A stretch of 10,611 bases of DNA from Actinomycetota bacterium (GTDB lineage: Bacteria > Actinomycetota > Acidimicrobiia > Acidimicrobiales > JAHWKP01): NCBI GenBank assembly GCA_019347775.1, contig JAHWKP010000046.1:1-10611 (forward strand), in the 5' to 3' direction. A program made the translations under genes and the position numbers. Shown in pieces: positions 6,185 to 10,611 of the stretch (position 1 is the first letter of the stretch; every line of letters begins with the position of its first letter). Below the pieces are notes generated by a model. That model was not told where the DNA came from and searched no databases. It saw only the letters and a list, made by a program, of their open reading frames with translations.

Positions 6185-7030
6185 ATGAGCAATACACCCC
6201 GACCCACCGATGCAGCGAGCGACCGGGGTGCCGCACACCTTCTAGAACCACACGAAGGCGACAGCGACGATCCAGGCTTGGCGGACAGTCACGGCGCGCT
6301 GATCGCGCGGATCGAGCGGGTCTCACCTGCGGCTCGCGAACTGCAGCTTGCTCGGGACCGTGACGACCTCATCGCCATGCAGATGGAGGAGTTTGCTGGC
6401 AAGACGTGGCATCGAAAGCAGATCGAGTTGTACAACTACGGTCGTCGGGTCTTGCCAAAGAAGATCCGGACGGGAGAGATCTTCGCCATCATGCGAGAAG
6501 TGGGCGTGCCACCTGCGTCCGACCTGCGGTTGCCGCGCGGTGTCGAACTGACGTCGCATGAAGTGGAGGAGCTAGTCACGGACGTCTCGGCGAAGGCCCT
6601 GCTCGACTTCAAGCGCGTGCTCACGGCTGGCGTCTGGGATCCCTATCGCGACGAGGTGGCGTGCATGTCCACGTTCTACGTCGGCAAGTGCGCGTTGGAG
6701 TTTCGTGGCCCGTGGCGCCGCTTCCTCCGGGCACGAAGGAAGCGGCTTGAGGCCGAAAAGCCGTATGGATTGGGCGATGAACTGCCCGCTTCACCCGATC
6801 GACATGCACGTCCCGAGATTGCGGCCATCGCCCGCCTGGAGGCGCGTCGAGCATTGGACTCGATTGAGGATCCCCTGCTCCAGTCGGCAGTCCTCCTGGA
6901 TGCGTACGAGACGCCCGACAAGGAGATCGCCGAGCGGCTGGGACTGACTGTGAAGCAGGTCGAGTATCGCCTTAAGAAGGCTCGCCGCGGGCTGAAGAAT
7001 CTCAGGGGCGTCGCCGATGACGTGGCCTAG
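6185..7030 (+). CDS. Sigma-70-like regulatory protein, first gene of the nuclease operon
   Basis: This protein of 281 residues probably acts as an RNA polymerase sigma-like or sigma-derived transcription regulator. Its C-terminus (about residues 245-272: DKEIAERLGLTVKQVEYRLK, then KARRGLKNL) is a region 4-type helix-turn-helix. The middle has WHRKQIELYNYGRRVLPKKI, then GEIFAIM and STFYVGKCALEF (about 162-173). This layout recalls a Streptomyces family annotated as sigma factors with a TYFVG-type motif. Regions 2.3/2.4 are not recognisable, so promoter binding is inferred. The ATG at 6185 is chosen because GGAGA at 6176-6180 precedes it at normal spacing. The frame also extends to an ATG at 6080 directly behind the 17-bp repeat, but without a ribosome-binding site. 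The next gene starts 35 bases after the stop. It may regulate its own operon. Confidence 0.65.
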   Translation: MSNTPRPTDAASDRGAAHLLEPHEGDSDDPGLADSHGALIARIERVSPAARELQLARDRDDLIAMQMEEFAGKTWHRKQIELYNYGRRVLPKKIRTGEIFAIMREVGVPPASDLRLPRGVELTSHEVEELVTDVSAKALLDFKRVLTAGVWDPYRDEVACMSTFYVGKCALEFRGPWRRFLRARRKRLEAEKPYGLGDELPASPDRHARPEIAAIARLEARRALDSIEDPLLQSAVLLDAYETPDKEIAERLGLTVKQVEYRLKKARRGLKNLRGVADDVA

Positions 7031-7065
7031 AGAGAAGTAACAACCCGACCAAGGGAGAACCAACG

Positions 7066-7302
7066 ATGACCAGACGCCACGTCGTACCCCACCCCGATGG
7101 CTGGGCCATCAAGGCGCCCGCGGCGAAGCGTGCCAGCTCGGTGCACCGCACGCAGGCCGAGGCGGAAGTGGCGGCCAAGAAGATCGTCGGCCGCCAAGGC
7201 GGCGGCGAGGTCGTCGTCCACCGTCCCAACGGCCGGATCCGGGACTCCGACACCGTCGAGCCCGGCCGAGACGCGTTCCCCCCGAGAGACACCAAGCACT
7301 GA
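7066..7302 (+). CDS. DUF2188 domain protein
   Basis: The 78-residue product reads RRHVVPHPDGWAIKAPAAKR near its start, then ASSVHRTQAEAEVAAKKIV, GGEVVVHRPNGRIRDSDTV and a basic tail. This is the DUF2188 pattern: a small beta-sheet protein with V-P-..-GW, T-..-EA and a V-H-..-GRI-..-D motif, of unknown biochemical function. Length is normal for the family. GGGAGA at 7051-7056 sits before the ATG at 7066 at good spacing. The stop codon at 7300-7302 abuts the ribosome-binding site of the following gene, so the two are surely co-transcribed. In other genomes such proteins are often found beside small stress-related or mobile-element genes; that association is from memory and was not tested. Confidence 0.85.
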   Translation: MTRRHVVPHPDGWAIKAPAAKRASSVHRTQAEAEVAAKKIVGRQGGGEVVVHRPNGRIRDSDTVEPGRDAFPPRDTKH

Positions 7303-7310
7303 GGAGCACG

Positions 7311-7526
7311 ATGGCAACCTTCGAGATCTACAAGCGAACCGACAACCAGTTCGGCTGGCGGCTGAAGTCTGCCAACGGGCAGACCATCGGTATCGGCGGC
7401 GAGGGCTTCGCAACGAAGAGCGGCGCCGAGAACGGGATCAAGGCAGTGAAGCGGGACGCGCCGACGGCTCCCGCAATGGATCTCACCCAGCCTCAAGCCG
7501 CCTCGCCGGGTTTTGCTCGATCTTGA
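7311..7526 (+). CDS. DUF1508 (YegP-like) protein
   Basis: The 71-residue product starts MATFEIYKRTDNQFGWRLKS and continues NGQTIGIGGEGFATKSGAEN, then GIKAVKRDAP. This is one DUF1508 repeat: F-E-.-Y, W-R-L-K, N-G-..-I, G-E-G-..-K-..-A-.-N-G-I and V-K-..-A-P. YegP of E. coli has two such repeats; this single-repeat form is the common length elsewhere. Function is unknown. GAGGAG at 7301-7306 overlaps the previous stop and serves as the ribosome-binding site. The C-terminus after about residue 55 is unlike the family, and the gene ends inside the next coding region (14-base overlap). This suggests translational coupling to the zinc-ribbon gene. Confidence 0.88.
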   Translation: MATFEIYKRTDNQFGWRLKSANGQTIGIGGEGFATKSGAENGIKAVKRDAPTAPAMDLTQPQAASPGFARS

Positions 7527-7734
7527 CCACGCAAACATCGAGGTGCCCTGCCCAGCCTGCGGGTACCTCCTCGACATCCAGCTTCTTGACGCGCGCACGC
7601 AGGTGTGGCGATGGTGCCCATGCTGTCGCGTTCGCATCCATCTCGTTGAGGACGGCAGCGTGTCAGTCGGAGTCGCCGCGGCCCAGGAAGCATTGAATGA
7701 TTTGGAGAGGACGATGAAGAGGTCGTTCTCATGA
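7513..7734 (+). CDS. Small zinc-ribbon protein coupled to the nuclease
   Basis: The 73-residue protein has CPAC at residues 13-16 and CPCC at 35-38, a spacing that fits a single four-cysteine zinc ribbon. A charged helix follows (about 53-70, AAAQEALNDLERTMKR). No other domain is visible, so it may be an adaptor or nucleic-acid-binding partner. The TTG at 7513 is preferred over a GTG at 7543 because it keeps the family-like DHANIEV lead before the first CxxC. It has only a weak ribosome-binding site, and translation probably relies on coupling to the upstream gene, whose stop lies 14 bases inside. Its own stop overlaps the nuclease start as ATGA at 7731-7734. This tight pairing implies balanced expression and perhaps a complex. 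I do not recognise a named family. Confidence 0.7.
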   Translation: MLDLDHANIEVPCPACGYLLDIQLLDARTQVWRWCPCCRVRIHLVEDGSVSVGVAAAQEALNDLERTMKRSFS

Positions 7735-8696
7735 AGTACCGCCAAGCACTTCACGTGCGCTTGCAGGAGCGGTATCGCCGCCTTTACAAGGCGGCGTTTC
7801 AGGCGTACCACAACGAGGCGGGGTATCTCATCGAGTTCCTCAAGGCAACCCCCGCCCTCCGGTTCGAGATCGAGGACTTGGAACGTTCACTTCCCGAGCT
7901 CGATCCTGACGTGTGGATCGAGGAGCACTTCGGATGGCAGCGCTTCGAGCTGCCGCCGACCGAGAGAGGTCGCGCCAAGCTCGCCTGGCACCTCCTTCAA
8001 AAATGGTCGAAGGAGGAGAACGCTGCTGCGATGTTCGGCCACACCATTGACCACAACGCCGACCTTCCGTCCGGTGTTCGTATTGCAACGGAACAGGTCG
8101 TCGAGCCGCTCGTCGAGTACCTGCAGGCACGGCTCGGTGAAGCTGCCGACATGCTCAACCTCTTGGAGCGCTACGTCCGACGTATCGAATGGTTCGAGAA
8201 GGAGAACCTGTGGGCTGCGTTCGAGAGCAGGACCTCGCGGGGTGAGTGGGTCTACGACTCAGACCTCCGGCGGTTCCTCTTCGAGCAAGGTGTTGACTAT
8301 CCGTTCAGTCAACCTCGCTCCGCGTCCGGGGACGCCGACGTGGTCGCGGACCTCTCCGGCGACGACCCGCTCGTTTGCGAAGTCAAGCTGTTCGACGCCG
8401 ACAGCTATGGGAAGGCGTATGTCGGGAAAGGCTTCCGCCAAGCCGTTCAGTATGCGCACGACTATGGCAAGACGACCGCTTACCTCGTTGTCTTCAACGT
8501 CTCTGGCAAACGGTTGGAACTGCCCACGGATGGCGATGCGAAGGAATGGCCTCCGAGAATCGAGGCCGAGGGTGTCACCGTCTACCTCGTCCGTGTGCGG
8601 GCGAGGCCCGCGCCTTCTGCGAGCAAGCAGCCGAAGTCCGATGTCGTAAAGGTGACGCGAGAGGACTTGACGGGCGACGCCGCAAGCGAAGACTGA
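7731..8696 (+). CDS. PD-(D/E)XK nuclease-like protein
   Basis: This 321-residue protein is predicted to cut nucleic acid. Residues 1-160 are mostly helical and unrecognised. The C-terminal half holds the nuclease core: YDSDLRRFLFEQGVDYPF (about 175-192, with E185), then GDADVVADL with D203 and/or D207, then CEVKLFD with E217-V-K219, and FRQAVQYAHDYGKTTAYLVV (from 235) with the Q-...-Y element. This D-...-ExK-...-Q order is the PD-(D/E)XK (restriction endonuclease-like) fold, with all active-site positions present. Residues after 285 are Pro/Lys-rich and probably flexible. The start overlaps the zinc-ribbon stop (ATGA). No methyltransferase or helicase is adjacent, so it is not a classic restriction system. 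Alternatives are DNA repair or a catalytically silent member. Confidence 0.7.
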   Translation: MKYRQALHVRLQERYRRLYKAAFQAYHNEAGYLIEFLKATPALRFEIEDLERSLPELDPDVWIEEHFGWQRFELPPTERGRAKLAWHLLQKWSKEENAAAMFGHTIDHNADLPSGVRIATEQVVEPLVEYLQARLGEAADMLNLLERYVRRIEWFEKENLWAAFESRTSRGEWVYDSDLRRFLFEQGVDYPFSQPRSASGDADVVADLSGDDPLVCEVKLFDADSYGKAYVGKGFRQAVQYAHDYGKTTAYLVVFNVSGKRLELPTDGDAKEWPPRIEAEGVTVYLVRVRARPAPSASKQPKSDVVKVTREDLTGDAASED

Positions 8697-8891
8697 TCTA
8701 GTGGTCGCCGTCATGCTTCGTGGTCCCGGCGTAGCCGTCCCTTCTGACTCTGACCTTGCTGTGCCTGGTTTGACAACCGCACGACTGGCCCGCGCACCGT
8801 TGCAGTCGGGGGGTTCTTATTTTCTCCGGCTAGTAGGCCCACAACCAGTCATTGCTCGAAGCGAACCCCGGAGCCGAGGCGGGTGAACCGG
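8697..8891. other. Intergenic gap between convergent genes
   Basis: The nuclease operon ends at 8696 and the frameshifted VapC ends at 8892 on the other strand. I see no gene, tRNA or clear rho-independent terminator here. The frameshifted VapC frame would read through part of this gap to 8849. Confidence 0.4.
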
Positions 8892-9328
8892 TCACTCGGT
8901 TCTGGACGCGGCTTCGAGCGTGAGTCCCGGTACCTCGCGGAAGATCTGGTCGTCGGAGACGAGCGGCACGCGAGGCGCAGTGCGGTTGCTGCGATCCAGC
9001 GGTCCGCCTCGTGTGCGCGCTGGGCGAGTGCATGGCCGATTCGGAGGCAAGCGACCCGGAGGCGTGCATGGACCAGCACGAGTTCTGGGCCGGAGTGCAC
9101 AACCTCCACACGGGCGAGCTTGGCCTCCATCTTCAGGATGCGCGACGGGTGCCACCCACGCTGGAGGGCACCGAAGTACAACTCGGCAACGGTTTGGAAG
9201 GAAATGAAGGCCGGCCGTCCCACGATCACCGGCTCGTACCGGTCGGCAAGGGGCGAGCCTGGCACGAGGTCAGCTCCGAAGACGTTCGTGTCGATGACGA
9301 TCGGGCCGCGCGCTCGGGCGGCGATCAC
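8892..9328 (-). pseudogene. vapC: VapC-family PIN-domain toxin, frameshifted near its C-terminus
   Basis: The product begins IVIDTNVFGADL (D13) and has TVAELYFGAL (E49) and HEADRWIAATALRL (D109). These are three of the four acidic residues of a PIN-domain ribonuclease that cleaves RNA and stalls growth. After residue 120 the open frame becomes unrelated and runs to 8849. A shift of one base near 8969-8973 (GCGTGCCG where GCGGTGCCG is expected) restores VPLVSDDQIFREVPGLTLEA and a stop at 8892, the proper VapC end with the final aspartates. One G has thus been lost, removing the last acidic site and the closing strand. The GTG start at 9328 overlaps the antitoxin stop (GTGA). A sequencing error would make this an intact toxin of about 145 residues. 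Confidence 0.8.
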
Positions 9329-9486
9329 GCTTCGAGAGCAGCCAGGAAGGCTTCGCCTTCCTCCTCGGTGAGGTCGTCGATCGCCATCTCGTCGTGCGAC
9401 GGCAGCGGGCGGGCGCGCCGTAGCAACTCTTCCACGGAGAGTTCGAGGCTCTCGCCTGGGCTCGGTTGAGGTGCACGGGTCGACAT
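9325..9486 (-). CDS. Antitoxin of the VapC pair
   Basis: The 53-residue acidic protein has ELSVEELLRRARPLP in the middle and ends DDLTEEEGEAFLAALEA. Short acidic C-terminal segments of this kind wrap around the PIN toxin's active site. No ribbon-helix-helix or AbrB fold is obvious in the N-terminus (MSTRAPQPSPGES), so autoregulatory DNA binding is not supported by sequence alone. Assignment rests mainly on position: it is directly upstream of vapC, overlapping by four bases (GTGA, 9325-9328). The ATG at 9486 is chosen over an upstream in-frame ATG at 9537 because a -10-like TAAACT lies 10 bases before it. With the toxin frameshifted, this gene may be a leftover. Confidence 0.7.
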   Translation of the reverse strand: MSTRAPQPSPGESLELSVEELLRRARPLPSHDEMAIDDLTEEEGEAFLAALEA

Positions 9487-9496
9487 CGCACCACCA

Positions 9497-9502
9497 AGTT
9501 TA
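9497..9502 (-). promoter_or_regulatory. Possible -10 element of the antitoxin-vapC operon
   Basis: On the minus strand TAAACT (9502-9497) fits the TANNNT pattern common in actinobacterial promoters. It lies 10 bases before the ATG at 9486, which would give a transcript with a very short leader. No good -35 is visible. Confidence 0.3.
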
Positions 9503-9592
9503 CGCCTGCACCACACTCGAGGGCGCGTCTCGTCCACTCACCTGCCGTTCGGAGAGCCGATCCGCAACGGCGCCCCCAGGATCACCCGGCAG

Positions 9593-9629
9593 CGGTTCGC
9601 GCAATGACAACCCAGGTCCACTCCGCTTG
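9593..9629. repeat. Direct repeat flanking the DUF433/DUF5615 module, copy 1
   Basis: Starts CGGTTCGCGCAATGACAACC and ends GGTCCACTCCGCTTG. It matches 10354-10393 in the same orientation with two substitutions and one 3-base length difference in the CAA-rich middle. The toxin-antitoxin pair at 9673-10268 lies between the copies. Confidence 0.75.
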
Positions 9630-9672
9630 TCTTTGCTCGAACCGGCGGCACTTGCCCGTTGCGAGGGAGTGG

Positions 9673-10041
9673 CTAATCGATGGGGAGACGACGCACCCGA
9701 ACGCGATCGTCACCGATGACGACCACCGCGCCTGCCGCAAGGTCCGCCTCGAACTGATCGAGGTTCTCCAAAAGGAGCGCCGCCTGCCTGTCGGGACGTC
9801 TGGTCACCGCGCCGCGAAACAAGACGATGCTCGGCAGGTGAGATCCGGCCCGGGCAACCAGCTCTCCGAAGTCGGTGTCGAGCGTGACGAGCACCCGGTC
9901 AGCACCGGTCGCTGCGTCGAGGACAGCGGGATCAGGGGCGCCCCGCAACGCGAGATCGTGCAGGTGAACGACGTCGTGCCCCGCAGCGAGGAGCGGCTGC
10001 TTCACGAGCGGGGAGACGCTCTCGTCGAGCAGGAACTTCAA
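9673..10041 (-). CDS. DUF5615 PIN-like toxin
   Basis: The 122-residue protein starts MKFLLDESVSP (D6, E7), continues GHDVVHLHDLALRGAPD and has VLVTLDTDFGEL (D55, D57). These acidic motifs mark the DUF5615 family, PIN-like predicted nucleases that usually pair with DUF433 antitoxins. Length and motifs are complete, so I take it as intact. It starts at a TTG (10041) overlapping the DUF433 stop as TTGA, so translation is coupled and toxin yield follows antitoxin translation. RNA cleavage is presumed from the fold, and the target is unknown. Confidence 0.88.
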   Translation of the reverse strand: MKFLLDESVSPLVKQPLLAAGHDVVHLHDLALRGAPDPAVLDAATGADRVLVTLDTDFGELVARAGSHLPSIVLFRGAVTRRPDRQAALLLENLDQFEADLAAGAVVVIGDDRVRVRRLPID

Positions 10042-10268
10042 GCGCCTCGACGGAGGGGAAGTTCGCGCTCGCGGACGGCTTCCGCTGCGTACTCCAGCGC
10101 CTCCTGGATGTCGTCCGCCTCCAGGTACGGATACGCGTCGAGGATCTCGTGCGGCGTCATCCCTTCGGCGAGCATGCCGACGACCGTCGCCACAGGGACC
10201 CGGGTTCCGCGGATGCAGGGAACGCCGCCCATGATCTGGTGGTCGATGGAGATGCGTTCGAATGCCAC
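10038..10268 (-). CDS. DUF433 antitoxin
   Basis: The 76-residue product begins MAFERISIDHQIMGGVPCIR, then GTRVPVATVVGMLAEGMTPH, EILDAYPYLEADDIQEALEY and a charged tail. This is a canonical DUF433 protein: a small winged-helix-like fold with a GG-P-IRGTR-V motif, widely found upstream of DUF5615 or PIN toxins. It likely neutralises the following toxin and may repress the operon. The GTG at 10268 is the family start and directly follows a -10-like TACGAT with no room for a Shine-Dalgarno, suggesting a leaderless mRNA. The stop overlaps the toxin start by four bases. The whole pair is bracketed by direct repeats, which hints at acquisition as a unit. Confidence 0.9.
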   Translation of the reverse strand: MAFERISIDHQIMGGVPCIRGTRVPVATVVGMLAEGMTPHEILDAYPYLEADDIQEALEYAAEAVRERELPLRRGA

Positions 10269-10274
10269 AGCGTC

Positions 10275-10280
10275 ATCGTA
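10275..10280 (-). promoter_or_regulatory. -10 element of a likely leaderless DUF433/DUF5615 transcript
   Basis: TACGAT (10280-10275, minus strand) fits the TANNNT consensus. Exactly six bases (GACGCT) separate it from the GTG at 10268. That spacing places the transcription start at or next to the start codon, as in leaderless actinobacterial mRNAs. Confidence 0.5.
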
Positions 10281-10353
10281 CGTCGATCTACCGTGACGGG
10301 CTCGGACGCCTCGCTACGCGACGGTCAGCGGCTGCCCGACGACTACGGCGGCC

Positions 10354-10393
10354 CGGTTCGCGCAATCACAACAACCCAAGTCCACTCCGCTTG
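10354..10393. repeat. Direct repeat flanking the DUF433/DUF5615 module, copy 2
   Basis: Starts CGGTTCGCGCAATCACAACA and ends AGTCCACTCCGCTTG. It is the second copy of the repeat at 9593-9629, three bases longer through an extra CAA-type unit. It lies upstream of the DUF433 promoter. Confidence 0.75.
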
Positions 10394-10463
10394 ACCTGCG
10401 TCTTCACGACGATTGGGCAGTCTTTGTACTAACACCCGGCGTTCTCTCCGCGTGCCCTTCGGG

Positions 10464-10611
10464 ATGCGGAGTTTCGCGATACGATATTCGTACGTCGACT
10501 TCTACGCCTCCGCACGCGAGCACGGCATCGCCGAAGACGACGTCGTGCATGCGATCGAGCACGCGCTCGTCGCCGCCGAGGACGACGAGGCCAAGTGCCT
10601 CTACCTCGGCC
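10464..10611 (+). CDS. Conserved small protein, possible toxin, runs off the right edge
   Basis: From the ATG at 10464 the frame reads YVDFYASAREHGIAEDDVVH, then AIEHALVAAEDDEAKCLYLG, to the window end (49 codons visible). The FYASAR-HGI-..-D-..-HA pattern is familiar from short actinobacterial hypothetical proteins of roughly 85-100 residues, which are often encoded beside ribbon-helix-helix antitoxin-like genes. I recall the pattern but not a firm name. The true start is uncertain: a GTG at 10452 is also in frame, neither has a good ribosome-binding site, and a TACGAT at 10480-10485 lies inside the proposed coding region. Its place next to two toxin-antitoxin pairs makes a toxin role plausible but unproven. 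Confidence 0.6.
   Translation, partial: MRSFAIRYSYVDFYASAREHGIAEDDVVHAIEHALVAAEDDEAKCLYLG

Noticed and set aside
8697..8891. Possible tRNA or attachment site in the convergent gap
   Set aside because: No cloverleaf, T-loop motif or repeat matching elsewhere in the window was found.
9466..10296. A 276-codon plus-strand frame over the DUF433/DUF5615 pair
   Set aside because: Antisense shadow. The minus-strand genes are complete, with canonical motifs and overlapping stop/start codons.
10277..10497. Shared TCGTACGTCGA at about 10277 and 10487
   Set aside because: Only 11 bases; the second copy falls in a likely coding frame and the motif is GC-rich, so coincidence cannot be excluded.
1..10611. 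CRISPR array or rRNA
   Set aside because: No series of regularly spaced repeats and no rRNA-like conserved stretches. The repeats seen occur only in pairs or as one short degenerate 12-bp tandem array.

Overview
This is a high-GC window, very probably from an Actinomycetota chromosome. The GC-rich third codon positions, frequent GTG/TTG starts, candidate leaderless promoters and family types (DUF433/DUF5615, DUF2188, an actinobacterial solute-binding lipoprotein-like receptor) all point that way. Gene density is low and about half the recognisable coding sequence is broken. It reads as an accessory region built up by repeated insertion, deletion and decay.

Layout. 1-511 (minus) is the interior of a large ATPase resembling the BREX/Pgl protein PglY; it continues off the left edge and has lost its 5' part. 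512-1000 holds no gene. 1001-2728 (plus) is an intact membrane-anchored periplasmic-binding-type receptor. 2839-3285 is an enoyl-CoA hydratase relic, followed by an IS3-like terminal repeat (3258-3272) and a 53-aa DUF4177-like small protein (3423-3584). 3847-4453 (minus) is an IS3-family remnant whose outer end cuts a large serine recombinase (4432-5250, minus). That recombinase also lacks its catalytic N-terminus. 5251-5823 is hairpin-rich non-coding DNA with a 42-bp imperfect dyad repeated at a 240-bp spacing. 5824-6009 (minus) is a small HTH regulator pseudogene with an internal stop.

The most coherent unit is a five-gene plus-strand operon at 6185-8696: a sigma-70-like regulator, a DUF2188 protein, a YegP-like DUF1508 protein, a zinc-ribbon protein and a PD-(D/E)XK nuclease-like protein. 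The last three genes overlap or nearly so. A perfect 17-bp tandem repeat and the divergent HTH relic lie upstream. I regard this as the best candidate for an undescribed system, perhaps defence or a mobile-element function. That function is inferred from architecture alone.

The right end is a toxin-antitoxin cluster on the minus strand. It has an antitoxin/VapC pair whose VapC is frameshifted (8892-9486), and an intact DUF433/DUF5615 pair (9673-10268) bracketed by near-identical direct repeats of about 37-40 bp. A conserved small protein starts at 10464 and runs off the right edge. The genes do not form one pathway. The shared theme is mobility (IS3, serine recombinase, repeats) and host-conflict genes (BREX-like relic, nuclease, toxins).
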